A stretch of DNA of 64,000 nt from JBMOOG01 sp049324535 (lineage in GTDB: Bacteria > Pseudomonadota > Alphaproteobacteria > Rhodobacterales > Rhodobacteraceae), in assembly GCA_049324535.1 (NCBI GenBank), contig JBMOOG010000011.1:59542-123541 (forward strand). Reading direction: 5' to 3'. Both the position numbers and the translations under genes were made by a program. Shown one piece after another: positions 16,598-26,859 of the stretch (positions are counted from its first letter, which is position 1; the number at the start of each line of letters is the position of its first letter). A model generated the notes under the pieces. The model saw nothing but the letters and a program-made list of their open reading frames with translations. It did not search any database and was not told the DNA's origin.

Positions 16598-17109
16598 TGG
16601 CGGTGCTGCGCCGCCACGAGGCACCCGGCCTGAGCTCCGAGGCGGCCTATTCCGCCTGCGGTTCGTATCGCTATCGCCTGTCGCGCATCTGGGACGATGC
16701 CGCCCCGCGCGCGGCCTTCGTCCTGCTCAATCCCTCGACGGCGACCGAGCGCGCCAACGACCCGACCGTGGCGCGGGTCGAGCGGTTTGCCCGCGACTGG
16801 GGCCACGGCGGGTTCGACCTCGTGAACCTCTTTGCCTTCCGCGCCACCCTCCCCGCGGCCCTGCGCGCCGCGCCCGATCCGGTCGGGCCGGAGACGGACG
16901 CGGCCCTCGGGTCGCTGCCGCCCGACCGTCCGGTGATCTGCGGCTGGGGGCGCCACGGCGGCCTTTGGGGGCGCGACCGGGCCGCAACGGCGATCCTGCG
17001 TCGGGGCGGGCGTCCGCTGCTGGCGCTGGCGGTCAACGCCGACGGCTCGCCCCGCCACCCGCTCTACCTCCCCGCGAGCGCCACCCCCTTCGTCTGGTCC
17101 GCTCCCTGA
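16597..17109 (+). CDS. DUF1643-domain protein
   Basis: A 170-residue protein of the DUF1643 family, recognisable by YRYRLSRIWD, the FVLLNPSTATERANDPTVARVERFA segment (~45-70) and DLVNLFAFRAT, then ICGWGRHG. The function of the family is unknown. Its start overlaps the rluA stop by one base, so it is very likely co-translated with rluA. It converges with the membrane-protein gene after 3 bp. Confidence 0.85.
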   Translation: MAVLRRHEAPGLSSEAAYSACGSYRYRLSRIWDDAAPRAAFVLLNPSTATERANDPTVARVERFARDWGHGGFDLVNLFAFRATLPAALRAAPDPVGPETDAALGSLPPDRPVICGWGRHGGLWGRDRAATAILRRGGRPLLALAVNADGSPRHPLYLPASATPFVWSAP

Positions 17110-17112
17110 GCC

Positions 17113-17568
17113 CTATCCTGCCGTCTCGGGGCCGAGCCGTTCGTCGACTGCCGCGATAGCATCCAGACGGGTGGCATAGACATGGCCATAGACCATCCAG
17201 CCGGACGCCAGTTGCTGCAATTCGACGCCCCGATACTGACCGGTCCACCGCGCGGGTGCGATCGTCGGAGCGCTTTCAACAGGGGCAGGTGCAGGCACAC
17301 GGGACTTTGCCGCGGCCCGCACCAATTCCTCGACCCCCGCCGCCGTTCGCTGACCCGCCTCGGCCGAGTCCAGTATGGCTTCGGCGATCTGTACCCCGGC
17401 GACCGTCACCAAACCGGAGAACGCGCCACCGATCCCCGTGACCCAGGCCGCTAGCCCGAGGCCCGCGAACAAGGACCAGACCACCGCAACGAGGCTCAAG
17501 GCAACGGTCACCCAGCCCAGAATCGCAATCAACCGAAGCAGGCTGCGCGCCGTGCTGTATCGCTTCAT
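17113..17568 (-). CDS. Hypothetical small membrane protein
   Basis: A 151-residue protein that I do not recognise. The first ~60 residues form two hydrophobic helices (LIAILGWVTVALSLVAVVW and LAAWVTGIGGAFSGLVTVAG). A soluble alanine-rich tail follows, with a TGQYRGVELQQLASGWMVYG stretch that may be a small beta domain. The ATG has a strong GGGGGAG site, which supports expression. It is alone on its strand and convergent with the DUF1643 gene. Its base composition looks less G+C-rich than its neighbours upstream of the start. Confidence 0.65.
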   Translation of the reverse strand: MKRYSTARSLLRLIAILGWVTVALSLVAVVWSLFAGLGLAAWVTGIGGAFSGLVTVAGVQIAEAILDSAEAGQRTAAGVEELVRAAAKSRVPAPAPVESAPTIAPARWTGQYRGVELQQLASGWMVYGHVYATRLDAIAAVDERLGPETAG

Positions 17569-17824
17569 GAATCCCTACTCCCCCAAAGCGCCTCGTGGCG
17601 ACGTGTCCGCTCTCCGCCACTTCCACCAGTGAAGCACCCGTCAAATGTAACCTTGCCCACGAAATTCTATACAGAAGCCTGAAGTTCGCGAGGTGCCCTT
17701 TGCAGGGGCTTTCCTTTTTGCGCGATTGCCCCTATACGCCCGCATCCGCCGCCCTTGGCGGAGACCTCCACAGGCCCTGCTGGACGACATCCCGGCTTGC
17801 GCCCCGAACCCGAAGGAGACCCCG

Positions 17825-18094
17825 ATGTCGATCACCGTCGAAGAAAAGGCCCGCGTCATCAAGGAATACGCGACCAAGGCCGGCGACACCGGCTCGCCCG
17901 AGGTGCAGGTCGCGATTCTCAGCTCGCGCATCGCCACCCTGACCGAGCACTTCAAGAGCCACGTCAAGGACAACCATTCGCGCCGTGGCCTTCTGATGAT
18001 GGTCGCCCAGCGCCGCAAGCTGCTGGACTACCTCAAGAAGAAGGACGAAGCCCGCTACGCCAAGCTGATCGAGCGTCTCGGCCTGCGCCGCTGA
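17825..18094 (+). CDS. rpsO: 30S ribosomal protein S15
   Basis: An 89-residue S15, exactly the family length. It contains TGSPEVQVAILSSRI, HFKSHVKDNHSRRGLL and DYLKKKDEARYAKLIERLGLRR, the rRNA-binding three-helix core. S15 binds the 16S central domain early in assembly. GAAGGAGA sits before the ATG. A factor-independent terminator follows directly, so it is probably transcribed largely apart from the downstream hydroxylase and pnp, unlike the classical rpsO-pnp operon. The 256-bp region upstream, shared with the divergent membrane-protein gene, should hold its promoter, but I could not place -35/-10 boxes safely. Confidence 0.97.
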   Translation: MSITVEEKARVIKEYATKAGDTGSPEVQVAILSSRIATLTEHFKSHVKDNHSRRGLLMMVAQRRKLLDYLKKKDEARYAKLIERLGLRR

Positions 18095-18118
18095 CGCCTG
18101 GCCGGTGCCGACGTCCGG

Positions 18119-18153
18119 ACGCCCGCCCCGCAGGAGGCGGGCGTTTGCCTTTC
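18119..18153 (+). terminator. rpsO terminator
   Basis: Stem ACGCCCGCC (18119-18127) with GGCGGGCGT (18136-18144), nine perfect pairs around an 8-nt loop, then a T-rich tail TTGCCTTTCC. It stands 24 bp after the rpsO stop codon. Confidence 0.85.
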
Positions 18154-18230
18154 CGGTGACGCCACGTCCCCGTTGACCGCGCCGGCCGCGCCGGTCCACC
18201 CTTCGCCGGGTTTCCGGCTGGGAGTCCGAG

Positions 18231-18959
18231 ATGCTGCCGACCCTGCGCATCCTGATCCACATGGGCGGATTGCAACGGCTGCTGCCGTTCTGGCTGGTCG
18301 CGGCGGGCCTCGCGATCGTCTTCTGGTCGCCCTGGCTCATCCTCGCCTTCGTCTACGGCGTGCTGATGCAGTTCGTGGTCGAATACGTCATGCACCGCTT
18401 CCTCTTCCACCGGAAGCCGCCGGACGAGCAGAGCCCGTTCAACGCGCTTTACCGCAGCCACATCGGCCATCACGAATTCCCGACGGATCCCGAGTTCCTG
18501 ACCGGCGACGACCATTGGTACGCCGTGCGCTTCGGTCTCGTCTCGACCGCGCTGCATACGGCGGCGCTCTGGCCGTTCCTCGGGCTCGGGGCCGCCTTCG
18601 TCGCGGCCTATGTCGCGCTTTTCCTGGGATCGGTCTCGGCCTTCGCCTTCTACGAATACTGCCACACGCTCGCCCATCTGAACGTGCCGAAGGGCTGGTT
18701 CGGGCGTCACGTGACGCGCGAACACATGGCGCACCACTACCAGGACCACCGGGCCACCTTCCACGTGAGCTTCGGCATGGGCTGGATCGACCGGCTGTTC
18801 GGGACACCCCACGATCCCGATCTGGCGCGCGCCCGCTTCGACCGCGAGACCGTCCTCAGCCTCGGCATGGACCCCGAGGACCTGCGGCTTGTCACCGCCC
18901 GCAAGGCCTACGGGCTGCCGCCGAGACCGGGCATGAAGCGCCCGGTCACCGGGCGGTGA
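18231..18959 (+). CDS. Fatty-acid hydroxylase/sterol-desaturase-superfamily membrane protein
   Basis: A 242-residue membrane protein with about four helices and the eight-or-more histidine pattern of non-haem di-iron membrane hydroxylases: HRFLFH (~55), HIGHH (~77), EYCHTLAH (~144) and HMAHHYQDH (~163). Members hydroxylate or desaturate lipids, sterols or carotenoids; the substrate here is not evident and no carotenoid genes are nearby. It lies between rpsO and pnp, two genes usually adjacent. The ATG follows the GGGAGTCCGAG stretch. Confidence 0.85.
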   Translation: MLPTLRILIHMGGLQRLLPFWLVAAGLAIVFWSPWLILAFVYGVLMQFVVEYVMHRFLFHRKPPDEQSPFNALYRSHIGHHEFPTDPEFLTGDDHWYAVRFGLVSTALHTAALWPFLGLGAAFVAAYVALFLGSVSAFAFYEYCHTLAHLNVPKGWFGRHVTREHMAHHYQDHRATFHVSFGMGWIDRLFGTPHDPDLARARFDRETVLSLGMDPEDLRLVTARKAYGLPPRPGMKRPVTGR

Positions 18960-19069
18960 CCCGGGCGCCTCCAATCAATCGCTTCCCAACCCGCCGGTTT
19001 TCCTGTATGGGCCCCGTTCATCTGTGACGTGAGCCCCTGCCCCCGGGCGCATGCGAAGGATAGGGGGGC

Positions 19070-19127
19070 GGCGGCAATGGGGCCGCCATAGGAACGGGAG
19101 CCACGGGATACGCCCGTGCGCGCTCCC
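19070..19127 (+). promoter_or_regulatory. pnp leader double hairpin
   Basis: Hairpin 1 pairs GGCGGC (19070-19075) with GCCGCC (19082-19087). Hairpin 2 pairs GGGAGC (19096-19101) with GCTCCC (19122-19127) and, inside it, CACGGG (19102-19107) with CCCGTG (19113-19118), leaving a 5-nt loop and a 3-nt bulge. The AAGAGGAAA ribosome site of pnp starts right after hairpin 2. In E. coli the pnp leader contains an RNase III-processed hairpin through which PNPase represses its own synthesis; a matching role here is inferred from position and shape. Confidence 0.5.
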
Positions 19128-19142
19128 AAGAGGAAACGATCG

Positions 19143-21296
<2,154 letters not shown>

Positions 21297-21318
21297 GACC
21301 CGGCACCCCAGCGATCAG

Positions 21319-21347
21319 GGCCCCGGCAGCGATGCCGGGGCCTTTTT
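21319..21347 (+). terminator. pnp terminator
   Basis: GGCCCCGGCA (21319-21328) pairs perfectly with TGCCGGGGCC (21333-21342) around a GCGA tetraloop, followed by TTTTT. A textbook factor-independent terminator 22 bp after the pnp stop. Confidence 0.93.
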
Positions 21348-21426
21348 CATGCCGCCTCTCCGGGTGCCCCGATTCTTCGACCATTCCGCATCCCTTCGCA
21401 AGAAGTCACGGCCTTGAACAAAATTT

Positions 21427-21443
21427 GGCGAACAATCTTCGCC
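21427..21443. promoter_or_regulatory. Candidate operator upstream of dadA
   Basis: GGCGAA-CAATC-TTCGCC is a perfect 6+6 inverted repeat in an A/T-richer patch about 85 bp before the dadA start. It could bind a dimeric regulator such as an Lrp-family protein, which commonly controls dadA, but no regulator gene is adjacent and the site does not match a consensus I can state. Confidence 0.3.
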
Positions 21444-21527
21444 GAATCGTCCGGAATGCGCCTCGGATCGCCGTGAAATTCTCCTTGCGCCGCGTATTCT
21501 GCCGCCACGCGAAACAGGAGCCTTCCC

Positions 21528-22838
21528 ATGCGCATCGTCATCCTCGGCGCCGGTGTGATCGGCGTCACCTCGGCCTGGTATCTGGCGCGGGCCGGACACG
21601 AGGTCACGGTCATCGACCGGCAGGCGGCGCCCGCGCTCGAGACGAGCTTTGCCAACGCGGGCGAGGTCAGCCCGGGTTATTCGGCGCCCTGGGCCGCGCC
21701 GGGCATTCCCGTCAAGGCGCTGAAATGGCTGTTCATGAAACACGCGCCGCTGATCATCCAGCCGCGGCCGGACCTGGCCAAGCTGGGCTGGCTGGTGCGG
21801 ATGCTGTCGAACTGCACGACCGAGGCCTATGCGGTCAACAAGAGCCGGATGGTCCGCCTGGCCGAATACTCGCGCGATTGCCTGATCGCGCTGCGCGCCG
21901 AGACCGGCATCCGCTATGACGAGCGGACCCAGGGCACGCTGCAGGTGTTCCGCACGCAGAAGCAGGTCGACGCCGCCGCCAAGGACATCGAGGTGCTGCG
22001 CGCCGATGGCGTGCCGTTCGAGGTTCTGGACGCCGACGCCTGCATCGCCGCCGAACCCGGACTGGCCGCGGCGCGCGGGAAGATCGTCGGCGGGCTCCGG
22101 CTGCCCGGCGACGAGACCGGCGATTGCTTCAAGTTCACCAACGGGCTTGCGGACCTGGCGGCCGCGGCCGGCGTGACCTTCCGCCACGGCGTCCGCATCG
22201 ACGGGCTGGAGCGCGAGGGCGACCGGATCGCCGCGGTGCGGACCGATGCGGGACGATTCGCCGCCGATGCCTTCGTGGTCGCCATGGGCAGCTATTCGCC
22301 GCAGATCGTCGCGCCGCTCGGGATGCGGCTCCCGGTCTATCCGGTCAAGGGCTACTCGATCACCGTGCCGATCGTCGACGAGGACCGCGCGCCCGTCTCG
22401 ACGGTGATGGACGAGACCCACAAGATCGCCATCACCCGTCTGGGCGACCGCATCCGGGTTGGCGGCATGGCCGAGATCGCGGGCTTCGACCACTCGCTCA
22501 ATCCGCGGCGCCGCGCGACGCTCGAGCATTCGGTCGAGGATCTCTTCGGCGGTGCCGGCGACCAGTCGCGCGCCACCTTCTGGTGCGGCCTGCGCCCGAT
22601 GACGCCGGACGGAACGCCGGTCGTGGGCCGGTCCACCATCGGCAACCTTTTCCTGAACACCGGCCACGGCACGCTGGGCTGGACCATGGCGGCGGGCTCG
22701 GGCAAGGCCCTGGCCGACATCATCTCGGGCCGCGCCACCGAGATCGACACCTCGGATCTGGGCTATGACCGCTATCTGCCGAGGCACCGCCGCGCGGCGG
22801 CCACCGGCCGCGGGGCCCTGATCGGCCAGCCGGCCTGA
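21528..22838 (+). CDS. dadA: D-amino-acid dehydrogenase
   Basis: A 436-residue FAD enzyme of the DadA branch of the DAO family, which oxidises D-alanine and other D-amino acids to keto acids and feeds electrons to quinone. It begins with the dinucleotide motif VILGAGVIGVTSAWYLARAGHEVTVID, then FANAGEVSPGYSAPWAAPG, and ends with WCGLRPMTPDGTPVVG and NTGHGTLGWTMA, all characteristic. GGAG lies ahead of the ATG. No alanine racemase (dadX) or lrp gene is adjacent. Confidence 0.93.
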   Translation: MRIVILGAGVIGVTSAWYLARAGHEVTVIDRQAAPALETSFANAGEVSPGYSAPWAAPGIPVKALKWLFMKHAPLIIQPRPDLAKLGWLVRMLSNCTTEAYAVNKSRMVRLAEYSRDCLIALRAETGIRYDERTQGTLQVFRTQKQVDAAAKDIEVLRADGVPFEVLDADACIAAEPGLAAARGKIVGGLRLPGDETGDCFKFTNGLADLAAAAGVTFRHGVRIDGLEREGDRIAAVRTDAGRFAADAFVVAMGSYSPQIVAPLGMRLPVYPVKGYSITVPIVDEDRAPVSTVMDETHKIAITRLGDRIRVGGMAEIAGFDHSLNPRRRATLEHSVEDLFGGAGDQSRATFWCGLRPMTPDGTPVVGRSTIGNLFLNTGHGTLGWTMAAGSGKALADIISGRATEIDTSDLGYDRYLPRHRRAAATGRGALIGQPA

Positions 22839-22853
22839 ACACGCACCGACACG

Positions 22854-22890
22854 AAGAAAAGGGCGCGGGGGAAGACAATCCCCCGCGCCC
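22854..22890 (-). terminator. Terminator of the peroxiredoxin gene (possibly bidirectional)
   Basis: GGGCGCGGGGG (22861-22871) pairs with CCCCCGCGCCC (22880-22890), 11 perfect pairs with an 8-nt loop. On the minus strand it is followed by TTTTCTT, as expected for a factor-independent terminator ending peroxiredoxin transcription; it may also stop dadA transcription. Confidence 0.88.
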
Positions 22891-22913
22891 GTCGATTCAG
22901 CGCCCTCCGCCGG

Positions 22914-23567
22914 TCACTTCGGCAGCTTCGCCTTGCGCAGGTAGGGCAGGATCACGTTCACGTCGCCGAACTGTTTCTTCGCGTCGTCGAGCGACACCGA
23001 GGTGCGCACGATCACGTCCTCGCCAACCTTCCAGTCGGCCGGCGTGGCGATCGGGAAGCGGTCGGCGGTCTGCACGGCATCCAGCGCGCGGATGATCTCG
23101 TCGAAGTTGCGGCCGACCGTCATCGGGTAGATGAGCATGAGGCGAATCTTCTTGTCGGGTCCGATGATGAAGGTGGTGCGCACGCTGGCGGAATCGTTCG
23201 CAGTGCGTCCGTCGGGCAGGTAGGCCTCGGCCGGCAGCATGTCATAGGCCTTCGACACGGCCAGCGAGGTGTCGTCGATGATTGGGAAGGCCGCCTTGGC
23301 GCCCGCCACCATCTCGATGTCGGACTTCCACTTGTGGTGCTCTTCCACGGTGTCGACCGAGACGCCAATCACCTTGGTGTTGCGCTTCTGGAATTCCGGC
23401 AGAAGCCGCGACACGGCGCCGAATTCGGTGGTGCAGACCGGCGTGAAATCCTTGGGGTGCGAGAAGAGGATGACGTAGCTGTCGCCGATCCAGTCGTGAA
23501 AGCGGATCGTGCCTTCCGTGGTGTCGGCGGTGAAGTCGGGGGCGATGTCGTTGATGCGCAGTCCCAT
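22914..23567 (-). CDS. 1-Cys peroxiredoxin (Prx6/AhpC-TSA family)
   Basis: A 217-residue peroxidase. The peroxidatic Cys45 is in FTPVCTTEFG. The Prx6-type C-terminal extension is present (VSLDDAKKQFGD, LPYLRKAKLPK), and there is no typical resolving VCP motif, which places it with 1-Cys peroxiredoxins. It detoxifies hydrogen peroxide and organic or lipid hydroperoxides in the cytoplasm. The start MGLRINDIAPDF has AAGGGACAGG upstream. Transcription diverges from the aldehyde dehydrogenase gene across ~150 bp. Confidence 0.92.
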   Translation of the reverse strand: MGLRINDIAPDFTADTTEGTIRFHDWIGDSYVILFSHPKDFTPVCTTEFGAVSRLLPEFQKRNTKVIGVSVDTVEEHHKWKSDIEMVAGAKAAFPIIDDTSLAVSKAYDMLPAEAYLPDGRTANDSASVRTTFIIGPDKKIRLMLIYPMTVGRNFDEIIRALDAVQTADRFPIATPADWKVGEDVIVRTSVSLDDAKKQFGDVNVILPYLRKAKLPK

Positions 23568-23718
23568 GTCCTGTCCCTTTGCTGCGGTTGCGAGATAGGC
23601 CTCAGATAGTGGCTTTCCCGCCAAGTTGCACCCCCCGGCCGCCGCGTCATCCTGTCCTGCGCGGCCTTGCGAAGCCGCCCGTCCGGTGCGACTGTCCGCC
23701 GCGAAAGGAAGGTGCGCC

Positions 23719-25158
23719 ATGTCTCGCCAACGCGACTTCTACATCAACGGGCGCTGGGTCGCCCCCGCCGTGCCGCATGATTTCCCGGTCATCGACCCCT
23801 CGACCGAAGAGGTCTGCGCGACGATCTCGCTGGGCGCGAAGGCCGACACCGATGCCGCCGTGGCCGCGGCCAGGGCCGCGCTGCCCGGCTGGTCGGCGAC
23901 GGCCCCTTCCGACCGGCTGGCGCTGGTCGAGCGCATCCTCGCCATCTACAACCGCCGCGCGGCCGACATGGGCCGGGCGATCAGCCTGGAAATGGGCGCG
24001 CCGATCGACATGGCCATCGCCAGCCAGGCCGGGGCCGGGACCTGGCACATCGAGAATTTCATCGAGGCCTTCCGCCATTTCGAATTCCTGCGCCCGCTCG
24101 GGCCGCACGCGCCCGAGGACCGGATCGCGCTGGAGCCCGTGGGCGTGGTTGGCCTGATCACGCCGTGGAACTGGCCGATGAACCAGGTGACGCTCAAGGT
24201 GATCCCGGCGCTTCTTGCCGGCTGCACCATGGTGCTCAAGCCGTCGGAGATCGCGCCCCTCTCCTCGCTTCTCTTCGCCGAGATCATGGACGAGGCCGGC
24301 ACGCCGCCGGGGGTCTTCAACCTGGTGAACGGCGACGGCGCGGGCGTGGGCACGCACCTGTCCACCCATCCGGACGTGGCGATGATTTCGTTCACCGGAT
24401 CGACGCGGGCGGGAGCGGCGATCACCAAGGCGGCGGCCGACACTTTCAAGCGCGTGGCGCTCGAGCTGGGCGGCAAGGGTGCAAACCTGATCTTCGCCGA
24501 TGCCGACGAGGATGCGGTCAAGCGCGGCGTCCTGCACATGATGAACAACACCGGCCAGAGCTGCAACGCGCCGTCCCGCATGCTGGTCGAGCGGCCGATC
24601 TACGCGAAGGCGGTCGAGATCGCCCGCGCCGTGGCCGAGGCGGTGAAGGTCGCGCCCGCAAGCCAGCCGGGCCGGCATATCGGTCCGGTGGTGAGCCAGG
24701 CGCAGTACGACCGGGTCCAGCACTACATCGAGACCGGCATCCGCGAGGGCGCCCGCCTGATCGCCGGCGGGCCGGACCGGCCCGAGCACCTGAACCGCGG
24801 CTATTTCGTGCGCCCGACCGTCTTTGCCGACGTGACCCCCGACATGACCATCTGGCGCGAGGAGATCTTCGGCCCGGTGCTGGCCATGGCCCCCTTCGAC
24901 AGCGAGGACGAGGCGGTGGCGCTGGCCAACGACACGCCCTACGGGCTGACGAACTACGTGCAGAGCCAGGATGGTGCCCGCCGCAACCGGCTGGCGCGGC
25001 GCCTGCGGTCGGGCATGGTCGAGATGAACGGAAAGTCGCGCGGCCGCGGCTCGCCCTTCGGCGGCGTCGGAGCATCGGGGCGCGCGCGCGAAGGCGGCCA
25101 CTGGGGGATCGAGGAATTCCTCGACGTGAAGGCGATATCCGGCTGGGCGGCGGAATAG
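23719..25158 (+). CDS. NAD(P)-dependent aldehyde dehydrogenase
   Basis: A 479-residue ALDH-superfamily enzyme. Asn151 of ITPWNWPMNQ, Glu249 in LELGGKGANL and the nucleophilic Cys282 in NTGQSCNAPSR are all present; IWREEIFGPVLAM (~373) is the usual cofactor-side motif. The closest feel is to broad-specificity or betaine-aldehyde-like ALDHs, but the substrate cannot be named. The ATG has GGAAGGTGC upstream. It converges with truB, with the two stop codons 3 bp apart. Confidence 0.9.
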   Translation: MSRQRDFYINGRWVAPAVPHDFPVIDPSTEEVCATISLGAKADTDAAVAAARAALPGWSATAPSDRLALVERILAIYNRRAADMGRAISLEMGAPIDMAIASQAGAGTWHIENFIEAFRHFEFLRPLGPHAPEDRIALEPVGVVGLITPWNWPMNQVTLKVIPALLAGCTMVLKPSEIAPLSSLLFAEIMDEAGTPPGVFNLVNGDGAGVGTHLSTHPDVAMISFTGSTRAGAAITKAAADTFKRVALELGGKGANLIFADADEDAVKRGVLHMMNNTGQSCNAPSRMLVERPIYAKAVEIARAVAEAVKVAPASQPGRHIGPVVSQAQYDRVQHYIETGIREGARLIAGGPDRPEHLNRGYFVRPTVFADVTPDMTIWREEIFGPVLAMAPFDSEDEAVALANDTPYGLTNYVQSQDGARRNRLARRLRSGMVEMNGKSRGRGSPFGGVGASGRAREGGHWGIEEFLDVKAISGWAAE

Positions 25159-25161
25159 GGC

Positions 25162-26064
25162 TCAGGTGTTGAAGACGCGGGTCGGGTGCAATTCGCCCGA
25201 CCGGTAGGTGCCGACCGCCACCGCGCGGCCCTGATAGCTGGCCCAGGCCTCGTCGCCGAAGGCCACATCGGAGGCGATCACCATGCCCGGATTGCCATGC
25301 GCCAGCCGCGCCGCCCCCTCGGGCGTCGCGCGCACCTCCGGCAGATCGGCAAGCCCGGCCTCGAGCGGCAGAAGCCGCGCCTCCAGCGCCTCGGTCCGGG
25401 CCAGCCGCTCGATCTCGTCCAGCGTGATCCCGTCGGCGGCATCGAAGGGCCCGGACCATTCCCGGCGCAGCCAGAGCACATGCCCGAGGCAGCCGAGCGC
25501 CTGTCCGAGATCGCGCGCGATCGACCGCACATAGCCGCCCTTGCCGCAGACCATCTCGAGCTCGGCCGTGTCGGCATCCGGGCGCGCAACCATGGTCAGG
25601 CTTTCGACCCAGAGCGGCCGCGCCGCCAGATCGAGCGACTCGCCGGCGCGGGCAAGGTCATAGGCGCGTTCGCCCTCGACCTTCACCGCCGAAAACTGCG
25701 GGGGCACCTGCATGATCGCACCGGTGAAGGGCCCGAGCGCCGCACGGATCGCGTCGTCCGTCGGCCGCTTGTCCGAGGTTGCGATCACCGCGCCCTCGGC
25801 GTCGTCGGTGGTGGTGGCCGCGCCGAAGCGCACCGCAAAGCGGTAGCATTTCAGCGCGTCGGCGATGTAGGGCACGGTCTTCGTGGCCTCGCCCAGCGCC
25901 ACGGCCAGAACGCCGGTCGCGGCCGGGTCGAGCGTTCCGGCATGGCCCGCCTTCTTCGCGTCGAGCGCCCAGCGCACCTTGCCCACGACCGCCGTCGAGG
26001 TCAGCCCCGCGGGCTTGTCCACGACCAGCCAGCCGGAAATGTCGCGCCCCTTCTTGCGTGCCAT
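25162..26064 (-). CDS. truB: tRNA pseudouridine-55 synthase
   Basis: A 300-residue TruB that makes the T-loop pseudouridine of tRNAs. It opens with GWLVVDKPAGLTST; the catalytic Asp46 is in HAGTLDPAATGVL; GGYVRSIARDLG follows later. The ATG chosen is preceded by GGAGAGAC; another in-frame ATG six codons upstream overlaps that ribosome site and is less likely. It is the last gene of the rbfA - phosphodiester glycosidase - truB unit; the usual rbfA-truB pair is split by one gene here. Confidence 0.96.
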   Translation of the reverse strand: MARKKGRDISGWLVVDKPAGLTSTAVVGKVRWALDAKKAGHAGTLDPAATGVLAVALGEATKTVPYIADALKCYRFAVRFGAATTTDDAEGAVIATSDKRPTDDAIRAALGPFTGAIMQVPPQFSAVKVEGERAYDLARAGESLDLAARPLWVESLTMVARPDADTAELEMVCGKGGYVRSIARDLGQALGCLGHVLWLRREWSGPFDAADGITLDEIERLARTEALEARLLPLEAGLADLPEVRATPEGAARLAHGNPGMVIASDVAFGDEAWASYQGRAVAVGTYRSGELHPTRVFNT

Positions 26065-26115
26065 CGATGTCTCTCCGATCAAGGCCCGCCTGCTAGCGCG
26101 TGGCGGCCCCCGGGG

Positions 26116-26859
26116 TCAACCGGGCGCGACGAGGCCGACCATCGGTCCCATCGGAAAGCCGATGTCCTCGCGTCCGAGTTCCGGGGCGAAGAGCCGCGAG
26201 ATCGAACCGTCGAAATAGAGCGCATCGCGCGCGCCGAGCCCGTCGCGGAAGAACCGCGCGAATTCGTGGAAGGTGACGGGCGCGTCCGAGATCGCGAACC
26301 AGGCGGTGCGCCCGTCCGCCGAGACGCCCACACCGTTGCGGATGTGGCGTGACGGCGAGCCGGGAAGGAAGCGCGGATGCAGCCGGCCGGCAAGGACCAG
26401 CATCGGCCCCGACTGGCTGGCGTAGCGGCATTCGGGCGGGGACGTGGCGTAGGCCTCGGTCTCGATCACCGCGAAGCGGTCCCCGCCGACGCAGAAGACG
26501 CCGTTGGGGCGAAGGCCGAAGTTGCCCCCGGTCGCGCGGCGCACGAGCTGGCCGATCTGCCGGCCGGCCTCGACATAGAGACCGACCGGCGAGCGGTCGG
26601 GATGGTACATGCCTGCGTTCATGGCGAAGACCAGACGTTCGCCGGGTGCGAGCGTCTCGCGCAGCCGCTCGAACGTGCCCAGGGGGGCGCCGGCCGCGTC
26701 GTTGAGGAAAAGCCGCAGATCCTCGCCGGCCTGCACCTCGCAGACCGCGTAGTCCGAACCCTCGAAATCCGCCGTCCGGCAGGTATCGGCCGCCGCGACC
26801 GGGACGGGCAGGACCAGAACCGCGACCAGCGCCGCGATCGCCGGCCTAGTCCCGCGCAT
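26116..26859 (-). CDS. DUF2233 phosphodiester-glycosidase-like secreted protein
   Basis: A 247-residue protein with a signal peptide (MRGTRPAIAALVAVLVLPVPVAAA) and a NAGPA/DUF2233 domain. Motifs are AMNAGMYHPDRSPVGLYVE (~85-105), GGNFGLRPNGVFCV (~115), SQSGPMLV (~150) and YFDGSISRL (~225). The family includes the enzyme that uncovers mannose-6-phosphate in animals; bacterial members act on unknown glycan phosphodiesters in the periplasm. An ATG six codons upstream is an alternative start. It overlaps the end of rbfA by 14 bp, so it is embedded in a translation-related operon. Confidence 0.83.
   Translation of the reverse strand: MRGTRPAIAALVAVLVLPVPVAAADTCRTADFEGSDYAVCEVQAGEDLRLFLNDAAGAPLGTFERLRETLAPGERLVFAMNAGMYHPDRSPVGLYVEAGRQIGQLVRRATGGNFGLRPNGVFCVGGDRFAVIETEAYATSPPECRYASQSGPMLVLAGRLHPRFLPGSPSRHIRNGVGVSADGRTAWFAISDAPVTFHEFARFFRDGLGARDALYFDGSISRLFAPELGREDIGFPMGPMVGLVAPG

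Noticed and set aside
17699..17738. A possible sigma-70 promoter upstream of rpsO (TTGCAG with TATACG)
   Set aside because: The spacing between the two boxes is about 27 bp, too long for a normal promoter.
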